Below are positions 1 to 6,471 of a DNA stretch of 8,682 bases, one piece after another. The position numbers and the translations under genes were made by a program. The notes beneath the pieces are model-generated. The model was not told the DNA's origin and did no database searches. It worked only from the letters and a program-made list of their open reading frames with translations. The stretch covers positions 1-8,682 of the forward strand of contig JAEOTW010000188.1 in the NCBI GenBank assembly GCA_016839655.1. Direction: 5' to 3'. The stretch's first letter is position 1. Every line of letters begins with the position of its first letter. The DNA is from Promethearchaeota archaeon. GTDB taxonomy: Archaea > Asgardarchaeota > Lokiarchaeia > Sigynarchaeales > SOKP01.

Positions 1-74
1 ATTCTTACACGAAATTTTTTATAAAAAAATACTTTCTACAATTTAAGGTAAGTTAAAATATCGAAGGATATTAT

Positions 75-118
75 TAAACGTTTATATATCTACAAATATT
101 TTACGCTGATGTAAACGT
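75..118 (+). promoter_or_regulatory. Probable promoter of the fwd operon
   Basis: An archaeal TATA-like box, TTTATATAT, lies at 81-89, preceded by an A-rich stretch where a BRE would sit. A start of transcription about 25 bases downstream (near 108-113) would leave a leader of about 40 bases containing a good Shine-Dalgarno site. Two copies of TAAACGT (75-81 and 112-118) flank the box, and an inverted repeat TTTAC-N6-GTAAA (100-115) sits at the expected start site; either could be an operator. The box is seen directly; its function and the operator idea are inference. Confidence 0.5.
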
Positions 119-152
119 CAAAAATCGTTTCATTTAATAATGAGGGAAAAAG

Positions 153-410
153 ATGCAAATATACCGCTTAAAAATAAATAAAAACTCATGTATCGGATGT
201 AATGACTGCGTTGTCAGTTGCCCTTTAAATTTTCAACAATTGAAAGAGAAAGGCTATTTAACTAAAGAAAATGCTGTTGTATTAGTCAAGAATGGTTGTG
301 CATACGATATATATGTTGAGGGGAGAGATGTAAATTGTGATGGATGCGGTGTTTGCTTAAAATATTGCCCCGTTTCTGCTATTGAATTACATTTAGTTGA
401 AGTTAAATGA
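153..410 (+). CDS. fwdG: FwdG-like 2[4Fe-4S] ferredoxin, formylmethanofuran dehydrogenase subunit G
   Basis: This is an 85-residue soluble ferredoxin with two classical [4Fe-4S] motifs: CIGCNDCVVSCP (Cys13, 16, 19, 23) and CDGCGVCLKYCP (Cys62, 65, 68, 72). The inter-motif segment is longer than in minimal bacterial 2[4Fe-4S] ferredoxins and holds an extra Cys49. A small two-cluster ferredoxin encoded directly before FwdF matches FwdG, which passes electrons between the polyferredoxin and the catalytic FwdB subunit. The start is supported by GAGGG at 142-146, six bases upstream. Its stop codon overlaps the Shine-Dalgarno site of the next gene, so the two are probably translationally coupled. 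The ferredoxin call is certain; the specific FwdG assignment rests mainly on context, and a generic ferredoxin recruited to the operon is the alternative. Confidence 0.75.
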   Translation: MQIYRLKINKNSCIGCNDCVVSCPLNFQQLKEKGYLTKENAVVLVKNGCAYDIYVEGRDVNCDGCGVCLKYCPVSAIELHLVEVK

Positions 411-420
411 GGTAAAAAAT

Positions 421-1143
421 ATGTCATTTCCAAAAATATCAAGATCAATTAGTAAAGAAATCGAACATGTAAAAGTTCAATTCCTTACAGAAAGTTTAGA
501 ACTTATTTTAGATAGAACTAAGTGTGTTGGATGCGGAACTTGCGCACGTGTCTGTCCAAAAGAAGCTATTTCGCGAGGTCCAGTTGCAGCTGCCAGACGT
601 TTTCCCAATATGGAGGATATTATTCCAGAAGTATATGATCCAAAGAAATGTGTATTTTGCGGAACTTGTGTGGTAATGTGCCCTTTTAGTGCGCTTACAC
701 TGAAGAAAGATGGAGAATTAATTGAATTAGCTAATATTCAGATTGTTAAAGAAAATGTGGTTCCTAAGATTGAATTTGAGACCAAAAAGATATCTGATAA
801 TACAGGAATTGAAAGAATCGCTAAATTATATGTAGATGGTGAAATTAGTATTGTTGATGAAGAATGCGCTGGAGGTTGTGAAGCATGTGCGGATGTATGC
901 CCCAGTGGTGCAATAACTGTTCCAGAAAAATCAGATAAAGGATGGGAAACTGTACCTAATGTTGTTGTTGATCCTGAAAAATGTATTTATTGTGGATCAT
1001 GCGATAATGCGTGCCCAACAGGTGCAGTAAAATTGAAAATTATGGATATTAAATCATCTGGAGAATTCAGCAAACTGTTTTGGGAACCCCTTTTAGAGAG
1101 AATAAAAACGCTAAGGTGGAGTGAAAAAAAGGAGGAAAAATGA
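421..1143 (+). CDS. fwdF: FwdF-like polyferredoxin, formylmethanofuran dehydrogenase subunit F
   Basis: This 240-residue polyferredoxin probably wires electrons to the Fwd catalytic core in the cytoplasm. Four cluster motifs are visible: CVGCGTCARVCP (Cys35-45), CVFCGTCVVMCP (Cys77-87), CAGGCEACADVCP (Cys149-160) and CIYCGSCDNACP (Cys188-198). They form two pairs separated by a roughly 60-residue spacer, which suggests duplication of a two-cluster unit. The third motif has CX3C rather than CX2C spacing at its start. Methanogen FwdF is longer, with eight clusters, so this is a half-size version. The ATG at 421 is preferred over an in-frame TTG at 397 because GAGGT at 409-413 is correctly placed for it and the TTG lies inside the preceding gene. 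The stop codon at 1141-1143 lies just upstream of the TTG start proposed for fwdD. Confidence 0.85.
   Translation: MSFPKISRSISKEIEHVKVQFLTESLELILDRTKCVGCGTCARVCPKEAISRGPVAAARRFPNMEDIIPEVYDPKKCVFCGTCVVMCPFSALTLKKDGELIELANIQIVKENVVPKIEFETKKISDNTGIERIAKLYVDGEISIVDEECAGGCEACADVCPSGAITVPEKSDKGWETVPNVVVDPEKCIYCGSCDNACPTGAVKLKIMDIKSSGEFSKLFWEPLLERIKTLRWSEKKEEK
1130..1135 (+). promoter_or_regulatory. Shine-Dalgarno AGGAGG deciding the TTG start of fwdD
   Basis: AGGAGG lies nine bases before TTG at 1145. The only nearby ATG (1140) runs into TGA after two codons, and the upstream in-frame GTG (1121) would place this site inside its own coding sequence, so TTG 1145 is the best start. Confidence 0.7.
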
Positions 1144-1144
1144 A

Positions 1145-1540
1145 TTGAGTATTAATAATTTAATTTTAATAACGTGCCGAACAATTAATCAAGGAGTTGC
1201 ACTTGAGGGTGGCAAAAATACAAAAGAAAATGTCAGAGCGGCAGGAATCTGTGCTTTTGATAAAGAAGATTTTAAAAAATTAGATTGTTTGGTTGGGACT
1301 CCAGTTAAAGTAATTACTGATCATGGAGAAGTTGTTGTTTATTCAACAATTTCCGAAGAAGGACCCCATCCTGGAATTATTTTCATACCAATGGGTCCTT
1401 GGGCAAATCAAGTTGTAAATCCCGATTCCCAAGCATGCGGCACACCTACCTATAAAGGCATGAAAACAAGAGTAGAAGTTGTACAAAGTGGAAAAGTATT
1501 AGATGCAGTAAATTTAATTAAATTATTAAGGGAGGCATAA
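1145..1540 (+). CDS. fwdD: Formylmethanofuran dehydrogenase subunit D (molybdopterin-binding)
   Basis: This 131-residue protein matches FwdD/FmdD, the small molybdopterin-dinucleotide-binding subunit that corresponds to the C-terminal domain of formate-dehydrogenase-type enzymes. With FwdB it encloses the bis-MGD tungsten or molybdenum centre that reduces CO2 to formate. Recognisable features are the N-terminal NLILITCRTINQG strand-turn, the central VGTPVKV and GEVVV double-psi-barrel strands, and the motif FIPMGPWANQVV followed by GTPTYKG, which are hallmarks of the family. Length is normal for FwdD. The start is a TTG behind AGGAGG (1130-1135), two bases after the fwdF stop codon. Its last codons contain the Shine-Dalgarno site for fwdB. 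There are no lesions. Confidence in the family is high because the WAN motif and the adjacent FwdB agree. Confidence 0.9.
   Translation: MSINNLILITCRTINQGVALEGGKNTKENVRAAGICAFDKEDFKKLDCLVGTPVKVITDHGEVVVYSTISEEGPHPGIIFIPMGPWANQVVNPDSQACGTPTYKGMKTRVEVVQSGKVLDAVNLIKLLREA
1531..1535 (+). promoter_or_regulatory. Shine-Dalgarno GGAGG for the fwdB N-terminus
   Basis: GGAGG sits seven bases before ATG 1543 and inside the end of fwdD. It shows that translation is set to begin at 1543, which encodes the expected FwdB N-terminus, and not at a TTG (1590) that opens the downstream frame. Confidence 0.75.
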
Positions 1541-1542
1541 GA

Positions 1543-2900
1543 ATGGTTGATAAAAATATAAGAACCGTCAATGACGTGATCTGTCCATTTTGCGGAAATT
1601 AAATGGCGATTCGCTCTTTACCGAAACTTTATGTGACGATCTCGAAATTGACGTGGATTTAAAAGAACAAAAAGTTATAGAAGTAAGAAATGGCTGTCAA
1701 ATAGGTACAAAGAAATTTTTTGCTTCAAATCCCAGTGAACATAGGTATGATAAACCTCTCATTAAGGATAATGGTTCATATAAGGAAGTATCTTGGGATG
1801 AGGCAATCGATAAGTCTGCTGACATTTTAGTGAAGGCTAAAAGACCTTTACTTTACGGATTTTCAAGTACTGAGTGTGAAGCTCAAGGCCAGGGTGTAGA
1901 ATTAGCAGAATTGTTAGGAGGAGTTTTAGATAATACTGCATCAGTATGTCATGGACCTTCATTACTTGCAATTCAAGATGTTGGTGCCCCTACTTCAACC
2001 TTAGGTGAATATAAAAATAGGGCAGATCTTGTTGTATTTTGGGGTAGTAATCCTGTTCAAGCACATCCCCGACACTTGGGAAGATATAGTGACTTCATTC
2101 GTGGTTATTTTAGAAAAGATGGTACAAATGACAGATTTATAGTAGTTGTTGATCCCCGTAATACTCTTACTGCTCAATTAGCCGATATGTATATTCAAAT
2201 AAATCCTAACGAGGATTATGAACTATTAAATGCTATTAGAGCACTATTAAGAGGCGTTGAATTAGATAGTAATGAGATTTCAGGAGTGCCAAAAAAGAAA
2301 ATTATAGAATTAGTCAATGCATTAAAATCATGTACTTTTGGAGTCATCTTTTTCGGAATGGGACTAACCCACACTTTATCACATCATAGGAACATTGATG
2401 CTGCAATTTGTCTTACGCGAGAATTAAATGATCATACTAAATTTTTGTTAACTCCCATGCGTGGACATTATAATGTCGCTGGAGCAAATCAAGTTTTTAC
2501 GTGGCAAACGGGATATTCTTATTCTATAGATTTTTCTAAAGGATATCCTCGCTATAATCCAGGAGAGTTTTCCTCAGTAGATCTTCTAATGAGGGATGAA
2601 ATGGATGCCTCTCTAATTGTTGCATCTGATCCCGCAAGTAATTTTCCCGCAGCAGCAGTGAAAAATATGTTTAAACATCCTCTAATTACTATTGAACCTC
2701 ACCATACTCCAACATCAGTGAATTCAGATATTATTTTACCTCCTGCCATTGCTGGAATAGAATGTGAAGGAACAGCATATCGAATGGATAGCGTACCATT
2801 AAGATTAAGAAAGGTCAAAGAAGCGCCCGGAAAATGTTTAACAGATAAGGAGATATTAGAAAGATTAGTAGAAGCCGTAAGAAACAAAAAGGGGGAATAA
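1543..2900 (+). CDS. fwdB: Formylmethanofuran dehydrogenase catalytic subunit B, frame interrupted by a 29-base insert
   Basis: FwdB binds a [4Fe-4S] cluster and the W/Mo bis-MGD cofactor and reduces CO2 to formate. The first 18 codons (MVDKNIRTVNDVICPFCG) read from ATG 1543. One more Asn codon is then followed by TAA at 1600. The family resumes at 1626 in another frame with TLCDDLEIDV and continues without a stop for 424 residues. Removing 1597-1625 gives a 442-residue protein, the usual FwdB size. In that joined protein the cluster cysteines are C14, C17, C21 and C42, and the metal-ligand Cys is C126 in NTASVCHGPS, encoded by TGT and therefore not selenocysteine. Other family signatures are TECEAQ, NPVQAHPRH, FGMGLTHTLSHHRN, MRGHYNVAGANQV and ECEGTAYRMDSVP. 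The identity is certain; whether an intact product is made is not. Taken literally, the gene gives a 19-residue peptide plus a C-terminal part without its first two cluster cysteines. Confidence 0.9.
1597..1625 (+). other. 29-base insert splitting the fwdB iron-sulfur motif
   Basis: These bases lie exactly between the codons for CPFCG and TLCDD, which are contiguous in the FwdB family. The boundaries can slide by one base either way without changing the joined product. The insert carries an in-frame TAA and, not being a multiple of three, shifts the frame. With its flanks it can fold into an imperfect hairpin: CGG/CCG (1593-1595 with 1621-1623), TAAA/TTTA (1600-1603 with 1617-1620) and GCG/CGC (1606-1608 with 1612-1614) around an ATT loop. 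Its origin is unknown: intron, bypass element, insertion mutation or assembly artefact. Confidence 0.75.
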
Positions 2901-2904
2901 ATTT

Positions 2905-3756
2905 ATGGCGGAAGTTAAATTAAAACTGAAAAAAAAACCGGATTTTCCATTAGAAGCTGAAACTATAACACCAGATAAATTTGCTGGAAAATCAGCAGCA
3001 GAAATTAAGAAATTAGTTTTGTATCATGGAAATGAAGAAAAGACAATTGGAGATTTTTTTAACGTCACTGGAACTGGAGGAGAAGTGAGTGATACTAAGA
3101 TTATACTAGATGGAGATCTCTCCAATGTCAAAAGAATTGGAGAAAAAATGACTGGGGGAGAAATTGTAATAAACAGTAATGTTGGAATGCATGTAGGCAA
3201 TAATATGTCAGGAGGAAAGATATTAGTAAATGGTAATGCAGATGATTGGGCAGGAGCTATGTTAAAGGGTGGTGAATTAGAGATTACAGGTGACGCGGGA
3301 CATTACGTTGGTGCTGCATATAGAGGATTTTGGAAAGGAATGGAAAATGGATTGATTAAGGTTCATGGAAAGATTGGTAATGAAGCATTGACATGGGTAA
3401 GGGGGTCAAAACCAGCCAAACGATTTCCAACATTAATCTGTGACAGTGCGGGTTCATTTTTAGGGATTCATAGCCATGGAGGTACTATTATTGTGGAGGG
3501 TGATTGTGATAGATGTATTGGAGCAGATCAAATACGTGGAACAATTGTAGTGAAAGGAAAAATATCGAGAATCCTTCCCTCTTTTAAAAAAATAGGGGAA
3601 GTTAAAGAGATTGAATTAATGAGTGGTGAAAAAATTCAAGGAAAGTTTATAGAATATTCTGGCGATCATTCTGTAGAAAAAAATCATTCTAAAATTGATA
3701 AAAAAACAGGAGAAATTTCAAACAGCTCTAATGGGAGATTGTATGTAGCTGCTTAA
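2905..3756 (+). CDS. fwdC: Formylmethanofuran dehydrogenase subunit C
   Basis: This 283-residue protein matches FwdC/FmdC, the right-handed beta-helix subunit related to the C-terminal domain of glutamate synthase; in Fwd structures it is a scaffold at the core of the complex. The visible signature is a ladder of glycine-rich turns roughly every 19-20 residues: GEKMTGGEIVINSNVG, GNNMSGGKILVNGNA, GAMLKGGELEITGDAG, then GLIKVHGKIG, GGTIIVEGDC and RGTIVVKGKI. The length is close to the family norm, and the last 30 or so residues (Lys/Asp/Ser-rich) look like a poorly conserved tail. The gene starts four bases after the fwdB stop, with GGGGGA at 2891-2896 as its Shine-Dalgarno site, so it is the last gene of the same operon. 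No lesions are seen. Confidence 0.92.
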   Translation: MAEVKLKLKKKPDFPLEAETITPDKFAGKSAAEIKKLVLYHGNEEKTIGDFFNVTGTGGEVSDTKIILDGDLSNVKRIGEKMTGGEIVINSNVGMHVGNNMSGGKILVNGNADDWAGAMLKGGELEITGDAGHYVGAAYRGFWKGMENGLIKVHGKIGNEALTWVRGSKPAKRFPTLICDSAGSFLGIHSHGGTIIVEGDCDRCIGADQIRGTIVVKGKISRILPSFKKIGEVKEIELMSGEKIQGKFIEYSGDHSVEKNHSKIDKKTGEISNSSNGRLYVAA

Positions 3757-3779
3757 GTCTCTCAGATTACTTTTACTTG

Positions 3780-3787
3780 TATAAATA
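3780..3787 (+). promoter_or_regulatory. TATA-like box before the zinc-ribbon membrane protein
   Basis: TATAAATA begins 25 bases before ATG 3805, the spacing expected for a leaderless archaeal transcript, and no convincing Shine-Dalgarno site precedes that ATG. This suggests the membrane-protein gene is transcribed separately from the fwd operon. Weak evidence in such AT-rich DNA. Confidence 0.35.
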
Positions 3788-3804
3788 AGAAAAGTGTTAA
3801 ATTA

Positions 3805-4440
3805 ATGAGTGATAAAGTAATCAGAAATAGAAATATAATTGGGATAATCTTATTGATAATTGGCGGAATGTTAATGATTATTAGCTCCGCTATTGGTAGT
3901 ATAGGTATTTATGAAACACTCTATGGATTAATTTCAACTGAAATTCCTCCAAATTTGGCTTGGACAATTCCAATATTACGTGTTTTAATTTTAATCATGC
4001 GTTGGCTTGCTGATTTAGGTGGAGGCGCTGTAATAGTAGGTGCGGTTTTTATAGCGTTGGGTAGTTTTAGATTTGGTAAATGGCTTGTTGGCATCGGACT
4101 GACTTTTGGCACACTTGCTTTAATAATCTGGGTAATCTCACAAATTGCAAATAGTACTAATTTAATTACAGATCCTCAGGTTTTGAGTTATTTAGCAAGA
4201 CTTGAAGGTTTTTTTACCTATAATACAGGTTTACAATTCATGGGGGTTACAACTGCTATTATTGGTCGTAATTTCGTAAAGAAACCTAAAAAAGTAGAAG
4301 AAGAAATTGAGGAAGAGGAAAAAATTGAATCAACTACACCGTTACCATTTCAAAATATACACTGTCCAAATTGTGGAATATCTTTACCATTTAATGCTGA
4401 ATTCTGTAGTGAATGCGGACAAACCATCGAAAAAAGATAA
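3805..4440 (+). CDS. Multi-pass membrane protein with C-terminal zinc ribbon
   Basis: The function of this 211-residue protein is not recognised. Residues 1-160 contain about five hydrophobic segments (roughly 11-31, 53-69, 71-88, 93-115 and 142-157). A very acidic linker (EEEIEEEEKIE, about 165-175) follows, then a zinc ribbon with CPNCG (Cys187, 190) and CSECG (Cys201, 204). Positive residues flanking the first and last helices suggest a cytoplasmic zinc ribbon. The membrane part is clearly related to the protein at 7711-8154: both begin with an IIGG-L-IISS helix, share a central GG-VI-GA segment and end in IG or IA followed by KKP. The gene lies 48 bases after fwdC but appears to have its own TATA-like box, so a role with Fwd is unproven. 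Membrane-anchored zinc ribbons are common in archaea as uncharacterised proteins. Confidence 0.8.
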   Translation: MSDKVIRNRNIIGIILLIIGGMLMIISSAIGSIGIYETLYGLISTEIPPNLAWTIPILRVLILIMRWLADLGGGAVIVGAVFIALGSFRFGKWLVGIGLTFGTLALIIWVISQIANSTNLITDPQVLSYLARLEGFFTYNTGLQFMGVTTAIIGRNFVKKPKKVEEEIEEEEKIESTTPLPFQNIHCPNCGISLPFNAEFCSECGQTIEKR

Positions 4441-4467
4441 CTTCTTTCTTTACCTGAACTAAAACTC

Positions 4468-4494
4468 ATTCAAATTTTAATTGAATAATTTTTT
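4468..4494 (+). terminator. Possible stem-loop terminator after the zinc-ribbon membrane protein
   Basis: ATTCAA (4468-4473) and TTGAAT (4481-4486) form a six-pair stem with a seven-base loop, followed by six T (4489-4494). The stem is weak and AT-rich; the T-tract alone could also terminate archaeal transcription. Confidence 0.4.
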
Positions 4495-4529
4495 ATTACC
4501 ACTTTTACATCCTATACTTTAAATCTATG

Positions 4530-4537
4530 TTTAAATA
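4530..4537 (+). promoter_or_regulatory. TATA-like box before the GNAT gene
   Basis: TTTAAATA lies 45 bases before ATG 4575, which would give a leader of about 20 bases. No Shine-Dalgarno site is visible. Low confidence because similar strings occur by chance in AT-rich DNA. Confidence 0.25.
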
Positions 4538-4574
4538 GAAATTGTTAAATATGTAATTATAATTCTTGTAAATC

Positions 4575-5509
4575 ATGCAGACGAATTTCCTTAAGATTAA
4601 ACCATATGATGAATCCCTTGGATTTTCTATATTGGTAGATTTATTCAATCAAATGAGGAAATATTTAAATCCTGAAACAACATTTCAAATAACTGAAGAG
4701 TTAGCTCATGCAATTTTGGGTAAAGAGTCGGTCATATCACGAGATTTTTTAATGTTTGAAAATAAGAAAAGTGAAATTATTGGTTTTGCAGGTGTAGCCA
4801 AAACTCCACTCTTTAATGCTTGGCTTACTATATATGGTGTATTACCGAAATATATTGATTCTGAGGTCCCTGGAGCTTTAATTGACGCTATATTGAATCT
4901 TGGAAGAAAATTAAATGTCCCAGAGCTATTATTTCAAACAATTGGAGAATTATCAGCACCTTTCGATGAGAAATTAGAGAATATTGGATTCAGCCCAGTT
5001 AACTATAGCTGGGCTATGCGCTTAAATGATTTTGATTTTTTTTCATACCCTAGTATTCCACACGGTATTACAATTCAGAATTTAAAAGATATAGATGATT
5101 ACGCTAGTGTTGTTACTGTTATAAATGAAGCTTTTGCAGACTCATTTCAGTATAAATCTATCACAAAGATGAAATGGAAAAAGATGATAGAAATGGTCAA
5201 GAAAAATCATATTGTTGAACATTGTGTCGCGTATGAAAAAAATAAAATTGTTGGGGTATGTGATACTTATCTCAATCTTGAAGAAGATCAAACAGGCTAA
5301 TTGCAAATTTCGGTGTTCTTCCAAGCTTCCAATATCGCAAAATTGGGAGTGTACTACTTGCATCTGGAATTGAAACACTTCGGAAGAAAGGGTGTAAAAA
5401 GATTAAATTGAGTGTTGATACTAAAAATGAAAAAGCCTTGGGAATCTATAAAAAGTTTGGATTTTATGTAAAAGATAATTTGACTGAGAAAACATATCAA
5501 ATTATATGA
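4575..5509 (+). CDS. Tandem-GNAT acetyltransferase, broken by a one-base frameshift
   Basis: This is a GNAT-family N-acetyltransferase of about 311 residues when the frame is repaired. Residues 1 to about 155 look like a divergent first GNAT domain, and the second begins near IPHGITIQNLKDIDDYASV. The ORF stops at TAA 5298 after NLEEDQTG, just where the acetyl-CoA-binding core should follow. That core appears at once in another frame from 5300 to TGA 5507-5509: IANFGVLPSFQYRKIGSVLL, then KLSVDTKNEKALGIYKKFGF, the typical end of a GNAT fold. One extra base near 5298 (GGC TTA ATT in place of GGCTAATT) would restore TGLIANFGVLP. As written, the protein lacks its acetyl-CoA-binding half and should be inactive. 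The substrate is unknown. Either a sequencing deletion or a real recent mutation fits. Confidence 0.8.
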
Positions 5510-5524
5510 ACTGTTCTTTAAACT

Positions 5525-5567
5525 CTAAAGATCTTTTAGTAATTTATTTTAGAAATAATCTTTTTTT
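5525..5567 (+). terminator. Possible terminator after the GNAT gene
   Basis: The palindrome AAAGATCTTT (5527-5536), with near-symmetric CT/AG flanks, lies about 15 bases after the repaired GNAT stop codon and is followed by a run of seven T (5561-5567). The separation between hairpin and T-run is longer than in a classical intrinsic terminator; the T-run alone may act. Confidence 0.3.
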
Positions 5568-5616
5568 AGTCTATTATATTTACAGATAATAATAAATACT
5601 ATTCAATCTAATAAAA

Positions 5617-5636
5617 TTCAAATCTGTCTATTTGAA
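5617..5636 (+). promoter_or_regulatory. Inverted repeat overlapping the fdhD ribosome binding site
   Basis: TTCAAAT (5617-5623) and ATTTGAA (5630-5636) are perfect complements separated by CTGTCT. The right arm overlaps GAAGG (5634-5638), the Shine-Dalgarno site for the TTG start at 5646. It may be an RNA hairpin that partly masks translation initiation, or a DNA operator. The repeat is seen directly; any function is inference. Confidence 0.4.
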
Positions 5637-5645
5637 GGATTAACT

Positions 5646-6461
5646 TTGTTTAAGAGAAAAATAAAAATTTTTAAAATAAAGAAAGATAAGCAAGAAGAAC
5701 TAGAAGATATCGTTCTATATGAGACGCCTATTGATTTATATGTAAATTCGAAACCATTAGTAAATATAATTTGTCTTGCTAAAGACTTAAAAGAATTATC
5801 TATAGGTTTTTTATTTTCAATAGGAATAATAGACTCAATTAAAGATATTAAAGAAATTAATGTGAATGAATTAGAAAACTCTATTTATGTGAATCTTAGA
5901 GAAAATAGTAAATTCGATATTGAAAAACTCGATATTAATCCCGTAAGTCGTGTCGTTGATACTACATGTGGTATATCATCACCATGGCGAGATGTAATTA
6001 AGGAGAGTTTAGATAAGGCTAATGTAAAAGAAGCAATTCATGCAAAAGATAATATAAAAATTAATGCTAGCACTATATTCTCTGCTATAAAAGAAATGCA
6101 AACTAAAACTCCCCTTTATCGAGAAACAGGTGGTTGCCATGGAGCAGCAATATTTGATATTAATGGAAATTTATTAAGTGTGAAAGAAGATATAGGTCGA
6201 CATAACGCAATTGATAAAGTTATTGGGGAAATGTTGGTAAAGGAGCATAATTTTGAAAATGTGTTTCTGACTTCAACAGGTCGATTGACAGGTGATTCAG
6301 TTTTAAAAACCATAAAAGCGAAAATTCCTATTGTTGCTTCTCTTTCCGCAGCTATTGAATCTGGTATTAGATTGGCGTTTGCTTATGGGATTACTCTCAT
6401 AGGTTTTGTACGTGGTTCCAGAATGAATATTTATACTCATCCAGAGAGAATTGAACTTTAA
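5646..6461 (+). CDS. fdhD: Sulfur carrier / sulfurtransferase FdhD
   Basis: FdhD accepts sulfur and passes it to the bis-MGD cofactor of formate-dehydrogenase-type enzymes, a step they need for activity. This 271-residue protein shows the family pattern: ETPIDLYVN near residue 26, LSIGFLFSIGII at 51-62, the active-site loop TTCGISS (Cys108), TGGCHGAAIF (161-170), EDIGRHNAIDKVIG (181-194) and the C-terminal GFVRGSRMNIYTHPERI. The well-studied bacterial loop is CGxCG; here only Cys108 remains and Ser111 takes the place of the second Cys, while Cys164 is an additional cysteine in the conserved TGG loop. The TTG start at 5646 follows GAAGG by seven bases. The likely client in this window is FwdB. 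The gene converges on the minus-strand peptidase with a 10-base gap. Confidence 0.93.
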   Translation: MFKRKIKIFKIKKDKQEELEDIVLYETPIDLYVNSKPLVNIICLAKDLKELSIGFLFSIGIIDSIKDIKEINVNELENSIYVNLRENSKFDIEKLDINPVSRVVDTTCGISSPWRDVIKESLDKANVKEAIHAKDNIKINASTIFSAIKEMQTKTPLYRETGGCHGAAIFDINGNLLSVKEDIGRHNAIDKVIGEMLVKEHNFENVFLTSTGRLTGDSVLKTIKAKIPIVASLSAAIESGIRLAFAYGITLIGFVRGSRMNIYTHPERIEL

Positions 6462-6471
6462 ATCTTTACTG

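Noticed and set aside
397..420. TTG at 397 as the fwdF start
   Set aside because: It lies inside fwdG without its own ribosome binding site; GAGGT at 409-413 points to ATG 421.
1590..1625. TTG at 1590 as the true fwdB start
   Set aside because: It has no Shine-Dalgarno site, would begin inside the conserved Cys motif and lose two cluster cysteines, while ATG 1543 has GGAGG and encodes the conserved N-terminus.
1590..1632. Canonical bulge-helix-bulge archaeal intron with 3-base bulges and a 4-pair helix at the 29-base boundaries
   Set aside because: I tested all three possible boundary positions; the required pairing between intron bases 2-5 and exon-2 bases 2-5 has at best three of four pairs and no outer helix forms, so a classical motif is not supported.
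1944..1956. Selenocysteine at the metal-ligand position of FwdB
   Set aside because: The codon in NTASVCHGPS is TGT (Cys), not TGA, and the stop that breaks the frame is TAA.
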